Of a DNA stretch of 64,000 nt, positions 10,704-20,671 are shown in pieces. Under the pieces are notes generated by a model, which saw only the letters and a list, made by a program, of their open reading frames with translations, made no database searches and had not been told where the DNA came from. Origin of the DNA: Hydnum rufescens UP504 (lineage: Eukaryota; Basidiomycota; Agaricomycetes; Cantharellales; Hydnaceae). Where the stretch lies: assembly GCA_014904985.1 (NCBI GenBank), contig MU128914.1, forward strand, positions 124,001 to 188,000, given 5' to 3'. Every line of letters starts with the position of its first letter. The first letter of the stretch is position 1. The position numbers were made by a program, and so were the translations under genes.

Positions 10704-12122
10704 ATGGCGCCGTCGCAGTTCGCGACGCTCTTGCGTCGCTCGAAATTTGCTTCCTATGATCCTGCCATTTATCAAATATACACGAGTTACGGCGGTCACA
10801 GCGCACGGGGTGACTTTGGCGTCAAGCGTCCTCTCCCACCAGCGGCACGCACCCGCTCCCCTAACGCCTTCATTAACAACCTCGACACTCGCCAGCATCA
10901 GACACAGTGGAAGGACGCCGAAATGCAACAAAAATTCGTCCAGCGTTTTGACGAGATTGGTGCCCCCGTCAAACCCGTCGCCAACTCAATCCAGGACGAC
11001 AGGTCCCGCAATGCAGAGGGTGCCTGGGTCATTGACTCCGATTACGATAGCAAGGAACTCGAGATAAAGGACAAAGATCTTTCCGTCCTCCAGCCTCTCA
11101 CATTCATGACGCCCAAAGACTTCAAACGGAGCGTGGCTGAAGCACGAAGGCTTGGACCAGAGTTCAGAGACTTCGTGATGCGGCGACAAGATGAGGTCAT
11201 TAAAGGTCTCCAAAAGGGTCGTCCAATTCCGAAATCTGATCTGTACCAATTGGCTCAAACCTCGTCGCCAAACGGAGGCGACCCTAGCGACGAAGGAATG
11301 ACGCAGGAGAACGTTAGTAAAGCGAAGGAAAATGTCGTGCGCCGAGCCCTCAGCAACGTCCACAGAGATTTCCTCGCACATCGAGCCAAAAAACGATTCG
11401 CCACTTTCGGCGCGAGTACCAGCATTGCGCCAAGCGTCCACCCCACCGGAGGTCTCTCATATCATCACCCTAGCGATCTCCAAACTATCCTCACCAACCC
11501 TTCCGTCCCTGGTCATGTCTTCATACGTCCCGATCCACGCAGGAACACTATTCCAAGGCAGCGCGAACTTGAACAGAAGTTCTCGCGATTCGTCGTCGGT
11601 ATCGGAGGAATCTCCTCCAAAATCGAGACCACCGAGGTCATGACGGAAAGCACGGGCTCCATGGCTAAGGACAATCGTGTCGTTCCTTTCAACTTCTTCC
11701 CCAAGGCCGAGCTCTCGGACCAAGAGCGCATGGGGTCAAAAAGATCAAGGCGAGGGCGATTCCGTTTGGAGATCGCTGCACTCCACAAAGCTCCGACTGT
11801 CGTGAAAGAAGGCACCCAAGAGCCAGATGTGGACGGCACCAACCTCGAGCTCAACGCTCGAGCATGGATGTCTGTCAAACAAAGTCGACCTAATCCGTAC
11901 ATTCCCGGCACCCCTCCATACGTGAGTATGAGGGAACCATCTCCAGGACAGAAGCAACACATGGACCCAAGGCAACCCTCTCTGACTCCGCACCCGTCCA
12001 TGCTCACTGCTACTGGGGTGTTCGAAAAGCCACGAATCTCGCGAAAGCCAGAGGGAGGGAGTGCGGGCACACAGCAGCTGATGAACACACTAGAATCCTT
12101 AACCTCCAAGTTTCAACAATAA
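10704..12122 (+). CDS. MRP51: Mitochondrial small-subunit ribosomal protein Mrp51
   Basis: A single uninterrupted 472-residue frame, unusual here because most neighbours are spliced. The N-terminus FATLLRRSKFASYDPAIYQI followed by YTSYGGHSARGDFGVKRPLP is the characteristic start of the fungal Mrp51 family (Mit_ribos_Mrp51). Blocks near residues 70-160 (WKDAEMQQKFVQRFDEIG, then LTFMTPKDFKRSVAEAR) also fit. In yeast Mrp51 is a component of the mitochondrial small ribosomal subunit and acts in expression of mitochondrial mRNAs. The N-terminus is rich in Arg/Ser with few acids, compatible with mitochondrial import. The gene is tail-to-tail with CKS1. Confidence 0.9.
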   Translation: MAPSQFATLLRRSKFASYDPAIYQIYTSYGGHSARGDFGVKRPLPPAARTRSPNAFINNLDTRQHQTQWKDAEMQQKFVQRFDEIGAPVKPVANSIQDDRSRNAEGAWVIDSDYDSKELEIKDKDLSVLQPLTFMTPKDFKRSVAEARRLGPEFRDFVMRRQDEVIKGLQKGRPIPKSDLYQLAQTSSPNGGDPSDEGMTQENVSKAKENVVRRALSNVHRDFLAHRAKKRFATFGASTSIAPSVHPTGGLSYHHPSDLQTILTNPSVPGHVFIRPDPRRNTIPRQRELEQKFSRFVVGIGGISSKIETTEVMTESTGSMAKDNRVVPFNFFPKAELSDQERMGSKRSRRGRFRLEIAALHKAPTVVKEGTQEPDVDGTNLELNARAWMSVKQSRPNPYIPGTPPYVSMREPSPGQKQHMDPRQPSLTPHPSMLTATGVFEKPRISRKPEGGSAGTQQLMNTLESLTSKFQQ

Positions 12123-12357
12123 TAATGTATCGACGCTGTGACCATTGGAATTGCACATCGCTCTTTCGACACAGAACCCCTTGAGCTTGAATTGCGGAAC
12201 GCATCTGTCCTATGACAGGCACACGGCTCTCGAGCTCGAGATGAGAAATAGCAGTGACTTAAAGGATGAGGATTGACAGCAGCAAGCATGCACAATGGTA
12301 TAACTGGGAAAGAGGTTGGTACAAAATGGGGAAATAAGGCCGCCCGCCGAACACTGT

Positions 12358-12951
12358 TCACTTCGTCCGACTGTTCGCCTTGTCCGCGGACTCTTTCAGA
12401 CGGCGGAAGAGCAAAACGTGTGGCTCTGGGGCTGAGCACACGATACAATCAGGTTAGGCTCCCACGATTACTTCCTCTCATAACTTGGTCCAAGGACCTA
12501 CCATGCACTTCGTAGTGTTCCCAGCCGATGCTCTGAATAATTCCGATCCCTCGCCATTCTTCCTCTGCGAGGATTCGAAGCGATCCGGAATCATTCGGCT
12601 CGAACAGTTGCTTCGGAATGAGCTTGAGGAATTGTTTAGGAAGAATAACATGTCTAAATAACCGTCAGTCTCTGCGTCTCCGCAAAATCCGTCGAAGCTG
12701 AGACGCGCACCTGTACTCGTACACGTCGTCCGAGTAACGATTTGAATAGATGATGCTATCGGGGGAAAGGCATGCAACATCAGCATCGCGACAAATGGCA
12801 GCCCGTCAGAACCAGATCAAATTTACTTGTCTACATATTCCTTCCATTTCTTCTCCAACTCCAACTCCTTCTCCTTCTGACTCTTCGCCTTCTGAATCTT
12901 ATCCTTCTGGGTTTGAGCCTTCTCCTGCACCCTTTCTTTCTGGTTATCCAT
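12358..12951 (-). CDS. CKS1: Cyclin-dependent kinase regulatory subunit Cks1
   Basis: Start ATG at 12949-12951, stop at 12358-12360. The spliced product begins with a Lys/Glu/Gln-rich coiled segment ([18 protein letters not shown]..., about 40 residues) ending KWKEYVD. It then enters the Cks fold: [57 protein letters not shown], and after a last intron [10 protein letters not shown] and a short basic tail. The HxPExH motif (H-APEPH) used for cyclin box contact and beta-hinge exchange is present across an intron. Cks1 docks phosphorylated substrates on Cdk1. The N-terminal charged extension is longer and more coiled-coil-like than in many fungi; the start is chosen because no other in-frame ATG lies between it and the fold. 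Confidence 0.93.
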
Positions 12952-13201
12952 TTGGTGTGCCCTCAACAGTGACGACGAAATGAGACGGTGTCTGCCTTCC
13001 CGTGCGTTGAATAGGGTCGAGCGCGTCCACCGGAGTTCTCCGAATTCGGACCTCCAGCAAAAGTGACCCTGTGTGTTTTTATGGTCATGATGCAGGGTTT
13101 CCCCTACGCATCCATCTCTCTCAATTTCAGGTGTGGTCGGTGTACATAAGAAACGCCTTAACAGGTGGCTAACGATGTTTAAGTGACATGGCACTGGCAG
13201 T

Positions 13202-13627
13202 ATGTCCCATTCAGAGCAGGAATTTTGGTGTCAACACCCGGCGATGCCCGGGGTTTTTGATAGTAGACCTCAAGACGCTCCCGATCCTGGTGTGGAAGAC
13301 GTCCTCGCCAAGGGCGACCGGGAGATTGAGGCGTGGCCAAGTCCATGCACAAGCCCTAGAAGGTACCTAATAACAATGGAACCCCTTGGCCACTATTAAT
13401 ATGATCTATAATCTTCTTCTTGACTTGGAAGCTCGTGAAATGGCCACTGGTGCTTGTGGCAACCACCGCTTCTGCCTTGACCTTATGGGGTGAACGATAC
13501 CGACTCTCCCGACACATTTGATATGGTGCATTTTATTCAGCGAGCCTGGGAACATATTATTCGTGGACTACGCCCTGACTCACTTCTTGACCATGATGAT
13601 GCTAGGCGACCCTCCGGCTTATTCTAA
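13202..13627 (+). CDS. Possible small spliced gene, unrecognised
   Basis: ATG at 13202 opens MSHSEQEFWCQHPAMPGVFD and continues to a GT donor near 13363. Further coding-like sequence follows from about 13401: a segment IYNLLLDLEAREMATGACG, then, after a GGGG run at 13487-13490, VNDTDSPDTFDMVHFIQRAW and RGLRPDSLLDHDDARRPSGL with stop at 13625-13627. The two blocks are out of frame by one base at the G-run. No family recognised. More protein-like text (GADAPNVGNPLHDDPTT) follows past the stop, so it may be a decaying transposon-derived gene. Confidence 0.3.
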
Positions 13628-14354
13628 TTTATTTTGGTGCCGACGCTCCCAATGTTGGCAATCCACTGCATGATGATCCCACTACTCTTCGTCACGATCA
13701 TCTATGGGGACTATGCTGAAAGTTACAGTACGGGAGATCCCGGAATGGCAGGGAATTTTTGGTGAATTTTTGGAACCTAGCACAGCCTTTTGGGAATTTC
13801 GGCCTCGCCACCCCAACTGGAATATTAATGCTCTGCCGAGCCTGCCGAGTATTTCATCCCACTTTTGGGCAATTTGCCTCAGTAATGTCCATAGGGCGTT
13901 CCTCATCGGCATAGATGATCGGGTTTTACTTAATTTCCGTTGTTATTTTATAACACATTATGTAATTCGGATCAAAGACTCGGACTTAGGACTTGTCTAC
14001 ATCGGGGAAGCCAGATTGATGATTGGGAAGGAGTCCTGACACTAGTGAACATGCTTAAGGGCTCAGTACGGGGTTAGGATCTATGAATGCAATACCTATG
14101 CAGTCCATGACTTAGAGATTCGTTCCAAGAGTATCACGTGATCACCAGAGCGCCCAGTTCAGGGTGTGGGACAGCCTCTAGAGCCCAGAAAACACAGTTT
14201 TTGGGCTATAGCAGTTGTACGGAATGATTGGTACATAAATGGGGCAATTTTAAAAATTGACGCAAAGATATGTGCGCTGTCGGAAACAAATATGTGCAAA
14301 AGGAATTGTCCGTACTTTGGAAGAAGGCACAGCCACTTTGGCCCGATGAAAGCT
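13628..14354. other. Gene-free interval with one dispersed repeat
   Basis: Contains the repeat described at 13907-13996. The rest has no recognisable gene; short open frames on both strands carry no family motif. Confidence 0.5.
13907..13996 (+). repeat. Dispersed repeat copy A (about 90 bp)
   Basis: This stretch (with the core TTATGTAATTCGGATC) closely matches 23134-23226 in the same orientation, about 85-90 percent by eye. The second copy lies just outside the right end of the 3.7 kb palindrome. It is probably a fragment of a larger transposable element not otherwise present here. Confidence 0.7.
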
Positions 14355-17300
14355 CTACATAATAGCAACACCAGAGACACAGCCAAGCAATAGCGCGTCG
14401 AACGCGACGCCAGGACGCTCATCCAACCACGCGTCCAACTGTTCGAATAAATCCATGGCGGGCCCCTGCCTCTCGGCCTTTTTAGCGGGCCACATACCCT
14501 TTTCCTGTATACCCTGGAAGTCTACTTTCAAGATAGGACGTTCTCCTGTTGGTGTAGCGTTAATGACCAGATCCAGCGTCCATTGGTCTACGCCATAAAA
14601 CGAGGCTTCTTTGATATGATGTCGCGCGAAATACGGAAGGGGGTTCTTATCCAATTGCCAACTAAGGACGTGCGCATCGAATGCGATCACTATGATGAAG
14701 ACACAAGGAGCAAGTCAGTACGCCACACCCCCTTGTCCTGTCCGAGCCGAGGTACGAAAAGTACCGGGGGCTCTGTACTCACCGGACCAGATGATCCCTG
14801 GATGATCGATCACGAGGCTGAGTTCTCTCGTTCCAGCAATAGCGTCGAATACATCCTTGACCGCCGTGACGCGGAAGGCACTCGATGACGTCCACGGTGA
14901 TACGTAATCGCCGGAAGGGGGAGGTAGGGGTATCTTATATGGTTCAAGGAACTTTGTATACAAGGCACGAGGTGTCAATTTCGAATTTGAAGGGAACAAC
15001 GAAAAGAAAAAAAACGTTTCCTTTCGGTTTACCCATTCCACTCACCTGGCTAAAGGGGTATAGGATATCCCAATCCTTGTTCCAATCATCCATAACGACC
15101 GCTTCGTGGCTCAAAACCATCAGCGTTCGATCCGAATGCAGCTCCAATATCGCGGATTAGGCGGGGATACCAGGAGCGGAATCAACCAGGCCAACATGCA
15201 GCGAGTATTCCCCGGTTGTAATCTATGTGCAGAGATAGGAGAGGTCACCCTGGTTCAGCAGAGACATTAAACAGAAAGGAAGGGAGAAAAGACGTACATC
15301 CTCCTGATGCAATAGAAATATGCGCCTCGGGTGGAGGTGATCGAAAGTTTGCAGCCAAGACGACGAAAATACTGCAATCAGCCCCGCGCTGACAGCCATC
15401 AGAACAAGGATCGAAACGAGCAGTGCCTTCCGGCTGAATCGATGCACGAAAGGAATGCTGAATGGCACAACAAGGAAAGTCATAACCGCCACCATAGTCG
15501 CGATGATGTGCTCTGCAGGCGCTTCCTGATGTTATGTATCAGCTTGAAAATGCGATCCCAGTGTTAAAAATGGTTCGGGAGTTCTTACATTCCCCATCCG
15601 TCCAGTCTAGACATAAGGATTAGCCGACCGTGATACAAGAAAAACGGCATGAGTCAAGATGCATCATTCCCACGGCATGTTCTACGACGCACCAAAGGAA
15701 CGAAAATGTCCATTAACGTTGAAGCCATTTCCATACCAAGAGTTGAGGGTATCAACTGTGCAATAAAGTATGCAGGAAGCGTAATATCCTCAGTCGACTT
15801 CGTTGTCGACAGTGCAAACTGAACCAACAGCGCTGAAAAACTGGACATGGCCCAGCAAAAGCCAGCGACACCACTTGCAATACCTAGATATTGCAATACC
15901 ACACCTGAAGTTGCAAAAAGCAAATGGAGAACTATAAAGGTCCCATACTCCAGATGGGCATCGTGTGGCGATAAAAGGCATGCGCTAATATATTGTATTA
16001 TCAGAACACCTGCAATGAGGGCCAGACGAGAACAGATCCGGTCAGTGAAAGAATCCTACAAAGCAAGTAGAGCGAGAAACCAACACACCAACCAGTGCCG
16101 GCACGCTATAAAGGACTAAAGGGGACCATTTGACAGCAAACCAGGACAAACCCGCATCAAGTACCCGGGTCATGATGAGGGCGACAACGTTCGCCCCAAC
16201 AATGGCCCCGACTAGCCCCCCAAATACTCCGAAGGCAACCACGGAGTAGGTTCGCAGTCCAATCCTAGAGGGAACCAGCCCGAAGAATATGAGAGCCGAG
16301 ACCACTAGGATCGAATTGTACAATCGCTGCGCGGTCTTGAAACTCCACGTTAGAAAATATTGGCCCCCTAACGAAAGATACGCTACTCGGGGGCTCGAGT
16401 AGATGTCAAGCCGGGGTATGGGAGAATCCGCGGAAGAAAGATACTCCAATAGAGCGAGAACATTTTCACCCATGTGCTAAGGACGGCCATCAAAATTCAG
16501 GACCAGAATGGGAACATAATAGAGGACCGACTTGAGCCACGCCCTTTTCAATATTTTCAACAAGGTCCTGCAAGCCAAAAAAAAAAGGGCATCAGTCATT
16601 GCCAAATTTGCCACTGAATGATGCAAAGGCATACCCTGCGGGTGTGATAGAGATAAGAGTCGCCAACTACGGCCATCTAAGGCAAATGAGTCAGGAGGTG
16701 AAGGAAGAAAAGCAGGGGTCAAGAGTACATCTAATCCAGTCAAATTCCTGTACTCTTGGAATTGTCTAAAATCAGTACTATGAGGCCCAATTCGGTCAAC
16801 ACGAGCACAGCGAAGATAAAAAATTGCCTATTACTCAGAGAGAATGATGCCACTCCTAAAGACATCGTTCGCCACCACCGACCCGAATGGCCTTTGCACA
16901 AGTCAAGCGTTAGGGGATCGACCAATCATCACGATACACACATACCTCGGGACGTGTGAATACGCTTCGATCATTTCCTCCGACGTAGCTTGAAATAATA
17001 GTTCTGGGCCACTCGTTCCGGCAGCTATGCAAGGAGCCTGCGCTCAGGCCTCGTAATGAAGAAAGAATTTGATCAGTATAAGCATACCTTCTAAATTGAT
17101 AACCGCACGAACGCTTTAAGGAGATAATAGAAGATAATTTAGGCGTCCAATTTCCGACCCGCAGCCGACTTTGCTGAGAATAGGTGCTTACGTGCTTCCC
17201 AAGTCACCCTGAGTGGAGAATAAATGAGAACCATCTTGAAGGCTTTCCTCCGCATTATTCCACACTTTTAAAAGAGACAGAAGAATATAGTTAGTGCCGC

Positions 17301-18143
17301 ATTTGTTTCAATGGCGAAAAAAGGGGAAATATGACGACCCACAAAATACAAGGGCATAGTGGGGAGTCCAATCTGGGGTATTTATCAAGACACGAATGCA
17401 ATCTAGCATCAGAGCGGCTGGAAGCGCATCATCTGCCGCCCCTGGGCTGGGGAGTGTGGAGTCCTTTTGGTGGGGCAATGTATCAATGAATAGAATCGGT
17501 ATGGGACGAGGGCATACCAGGTGACTGTTCACTAAGAGTGCATGCTCTTTGCCAGCTGATGTCCCATTAGAGATTCGAAAAATGATGTTAGACAGGTTGA
17601 CGTAATTCTTATAAACTCGACGGTCCATCATATCAAAGCTGGTATGTAGAAAAATGAACGAGAGGTCGAGCATGAATATTAGAAGTCACATAATGGCCAG
17701 GAAGTAAAAGACACACCGATGAGCGCCGCTGCCTTCTTGTCGAAATACTTCGCATTCAAGATGTCTCGTAGGATCGCTCCCCGCAATGCTGTCACACGCT
17801 TCTTTTAGGCGGGTAGCTTGACTGAGCATCCATTGGTCTCCTTCTGCATGCTCCCGAGTCCCAACGGTGCGATATCCAATAGATTCGGAGAGATAGGCCG
17901 CATCCTCTAGGATTGTCCGTTCTGATATCTGTGGTCGACCCGTCTGGTTGTTTACCCTACGAGTGAACTCATGGTTCAGTGGAAAACGATGGATGATTGC
18001 AAGGGGGAGACCCACAGATCGTCGAGAGGCTCTGGAAGATCTGGACAACCCGAAGGGGGGTCAAGCGGCGCAATAATTGCAGACAAAACAAAAGGAACAT
18101 ACGATAGCGCAATTTCAAAGTGTGATAGGCGAGGAATGTGCAT
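14355..18143 (-). CDS. PFF1: Pff1/ERMP1-type M28 metallopeptidase, multi-spanning vacuolar membrane protease
   Basis: Many exons on the minus strand, stop at 14355-14357. I take ATG at 18141-18143 as start; an in-frame ATG at 18281 is an alternative. A first transmembrane helix (IALSYVPFVLSAIIAPL) is followed by the luminal M28 domain. Zinc-site elements are visible: NSHLDS-type His/Asp (LLVNSHL, then SPGAADDA), NNAEESLQDGSHLF with the paired Glu, EAYSHVPR, RPFGSVVANDVF, DFRQFQEY and NLTGLD, and YLYHTR with the last His ligand. Afterwards come several hydrophobic helices between about 16700 and 15400 and a C-terminal luminal domain. This architecture is the fungal vacuolar membrane protease Pff1, related to animal ERMP1. 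A 1-nt frame change at a G5/C5 run (18003-18007) separates DDLW from HRFPLNHEF. Function in vivo is poorly known. Confidence 0.88.
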
Positions 18144-18280
18144 GACGATGTCAGGAGAAAAATGGAGGGCAGGAATCCTAGGCGGTGTCGTCGGCCATTT
18201 CTCTAATGCGCCACCGTTGGATGGGTTTTGATGCAGAGGTGGACCGTGCGTGCGTGGACGATAGTGAATTGCATCTGTCA

Positions 18281-18355
18281 AACAGCTATTTGCAAAAACG
18301 TTGGCACTTTCGTAAAATTACGAAAAAAAAGATGTCCATCTCAACATACCTCACT
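18281..18355 (+). repeat. Fragment related to the 26.4-27.0 kb foldback element
   Basis: The segment with core ACGTTGGCACTTTCG, followed by an A-run and TCCATCTCAACA, matches in inverted orientation the right flank of the foldback element at about 26917-26985. It is probably a terminal fragment of the same element family. Confidence 0.6.
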
Positions 18356-18459
18356 CGCGCTCTTCACTTTCGCCTTTGACGAATTTGATCAGGGGTATTT
18401 GAAATGCCCTCTTCGGGCCACCCGAGAACTCTTGGCGGCAGATCGCAGATGAGGTACGG

Positions 18460-18575
18460 GGTATCCCCGTGAGGGCTCCGCCTAGCGGATGAGGTGCGCG
18501 GTGTCCCCGCGGCAGCCCGGCGCAGCGTACGGGGTGCGGGGTAGCCCGGCGCAGCGTACGGGGTCTGTGGGGTGT
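18460..18575. repeat. GC-rich tandem repeat (29 bp unit)
   Basis: The motif AGCCCGGCGCAGCGTACGGG begins at 18514 and again at 18543, a 29 bp period. Upstream, related GAGGTACGGGG and GAGGTGCGCGG units are more degenerate. Local GC content is far above the surroundings. No gene. Confidence 0.75.
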
Positions 18576-18621
18576 CCTCGCAATACATACCTGACCTATA
18601 TACATAAAAAAAATTGCACTG

Positions 18622-18712
18622 CATGTACCTGGTGTGTGGCGTAGAGGAACAATAGGGCCTGGTATGTAGAGTGTTTTTTTGAACAACCCTGGTTCAAATC
18701 CCGGTCTCCAAG
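18622..18712 (+). other. tRNA-like internal promoter (possible SINE or retroelement head)
   Basis: GGTTCAAATCC, an exact B-box, lies at about 18690-18700, and TGGCGTAGAGG, similar to an A-box, lies about 50 nt upstream near 18636. No cloverleaf can be folded. Together with the following A/C-rich tract this could be the head of a short interspersed element, or chance. Confidence 0.3.
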
Positions 18713-18829
18713 TTTCGTTTGAATCAAGCGCCCATCCACTACTCGCGCATGGAGCACGCAAGATGTTGGGAAACCTGGATTTTGACTTCCTCAGAGATCT
18801 TTCCACCTCCCCACCTCACTTCTATATGG

Positions 18830-19330
18830 AAACCACAACAAAAGTCAGCAAATCAAGGCAAAGAAAATTCAAAAAATATAAACCAAAACGAGGCAAACAG
18901 CCAAGAAGACGAATAAAGCACAACAATCAACGCACCCAAGTGTTGAATTGAAGCCCCGCAATCAAAATCCGCAGGTGGCGACCTGCAATCCCACGAAATA
19001 AACATGAAAGTTGAAATAAAAAAACCGCAAAAAGATGCACAAAACTGTAACAAAAAAAAAAGAAAACAAATACCAGACCCCCAGCCAAGGCCAAAACGCC
19101 TCAACGATCACACCACAAGCGCCCTCCAAAAAGCGCAGCAGCTAGCCCCAAAATCCGACACCACAAATCCGAATTACACAATAAATCAGAAAATAAGAAT
19201 CCAAATCAAATAAAATCTGATCAAATAAGAAGAAAAACAAAGCAAAAAAGCAACAACGACCACGAAAAACAAACCGACAAAAAAACCAAAACAAACGCAA
19301 CCCCACCGACCCGAAACGACTAGACGGGAG
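18830..19330 (+). other. Strongly A/C-rich, T-poor tract
   Basis: About 500 bp in which the plus strand is dominated by A and C with short A-runs and few T or G, ending in a CGGGGTCGGGG motif. Neighbouring DNA is balanced. There is no convincing gene. Such strand asymmetry is seen in retroelement untranslated regions or in satellite-like sequence; the origin is not established here. Confidence 0.6.
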
Positions 19331-19461
19331 CCCGGCGGGTCGGGGTCGGGGTAGTTAGTCCCAGATCTTTTAATCCCACAACCCATCAACCACTCATGGG
19401 TGTTACAGATCCAGTCAAATTGACCAATATAAAGACCGCGCGAAGCACGCAACGGCCCTTA

Positions 19462-19846
19462 CAGCGATACTCATATCGATACGGAAATTCAATTTCTGTG
19501 GCTGGTTTGATCAGGGATGTTTTTATGCACTCAGCGAGGGTGTCCGGGGCCCATATGTAATTCGAGAGGTCATGCGCTTTACGGCAAACGCCGATCCCTT
19601 TGTTTTCTCATCTTGAATACACGTCTGGGCTTTGCAAACCATGCCTGTCGCCGGACCCTGATACCAGGAGACTCTTGTGGCCGCCACTGATAGCTGGGCT
19701 GGGATTCCTTCATTGTGGTTTGAATTGACCGGCTACTCGTGTCAGTCACGTGGGTAGGACCCCGGAACACAGCTCACATGCTCAATTCAATTCTTCACGC
19801 AAATCTTCTTGGTCAACAAAATCAAACTTCCCTATGAGTATCGCTG
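19462..19846 (-). mobile_element. 385 bp TIR element (MITE) with TA duplication, copy 1
   Basis: The ends are CAGCGATACTCATA and its reverse complement, flanked by TA on both sides. The other arm of the palindrome has the uninterrupted site CCCTTAAGGCC, which here reads CCCTTA-element-TAAGGCC, so the insertion and the 2 bp TA duplication can be read directly. TA duplication points to Tc1/mariner-type mobilisation. There is no transposase frame, so it is non-autonomous. A second copy lies at 30245-30636 in the opposite orientation. Confidence 0.88.
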
Positions 19847-20163
19847 TAAGGCCGTCCGTTAATGTCCTTATATAGTGGGCACACGGACATATGCTTGAGC
19901 TCATCACCTTGGTCGTTCTCGAAGAGAGAACAATCCAAGGTGTTCCCCCCACGCACTCGCAACAGCCTCTGCTATGGCCTGAACACCGTCTTTAAGTTGC
20001 ATTGCCTGATTAGGAAATCACGTGTTCAGTGCCCTTCTACTTCACACTCCCTAGTCCACCGCAGGCCCCCAAATTTTCAGGAGGATATGCTAACCAGGCT
20101 GCCCCAATATTCTAACTTATAACATTCAAGTACAGTATCTAAATACAGTCTATTTTATGAAAA

Positions 20164-20472
20164 TTAAACTTTAAAAACAAAAAAAAAAAACACGCAACCA
20201 GTGCCTACAGGTACTGGCCACAAGGGGTAAATGTCTGGAGGGGTAAAGGACACCCAGGAGCCCATGCACACCGATTTTCGTGAGCAGGGGCTCCAGGGTT
20301 GCCACGGTTTTCGTCTTGTTGTCCTGGTACTTGATTCTTGGGTACCGGACATGGAGTCCAGTGGCTGGGGGACCCAGGGTCTCTTCTGATCATCATTTTT
20401 CTTCTTTTCGCCAGTTTTGTTGTCAGTGGGAGCCACCGGAACCCCGTCAACTTTGCACAATGTACAAGTCAT
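20164..20472 (-). other. 102-codon open frame, left palindrome arm
   Basis: Begins MTCTLCKVDGV and ends in a Phe-rich tail made by a T-run. Its inverted partner at 22382-22690 has the same length but about 10 of 102 residues differ, so the sequence shows no sign of protein-level constraint. No family recognised. It could be a relic frame rather than a gene. Confidence 0.2.
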
Positions 20473-20637
20473 GCAAATAACACCGGCCCTTAGGCCGGCG
20501 CTATTCCCACCACTCGTATATCATGGGGGGTTGAACATAGGGTGGAGAGGCGGGGGGCAAGATCTTGGGCCCAGATGTCGCCAGATGAGGGACCTGTAGA
20601 TTGGAAGAGGTATTGGTTAGTAAAAAATCGAAAGTGG

Positions 20638-20671
20638 GGCAAAAAGAGTGGCTTTGGCCACTCTTTTTGCC
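20638..20671. other. Perfect 15 bp stem-loop in left arm
   Basis: GGCAAAAAGAGTGGC, a 4 nt loop (TTTG), and the exact reverse complement. The partner in the right arm is at about 22183-22216 and keeps the stem with one T-G wobble. Confidence 0.7.

Noticed and set aside
10447..10806. 119-codon minus-strand frame overlapping the Mrp51 start
   Set aside because: It overlaps the well-supported Mrp51 N-terminus and has low-complexity, Arg/Ser/Thr-rich content typical of an antisense shadow.
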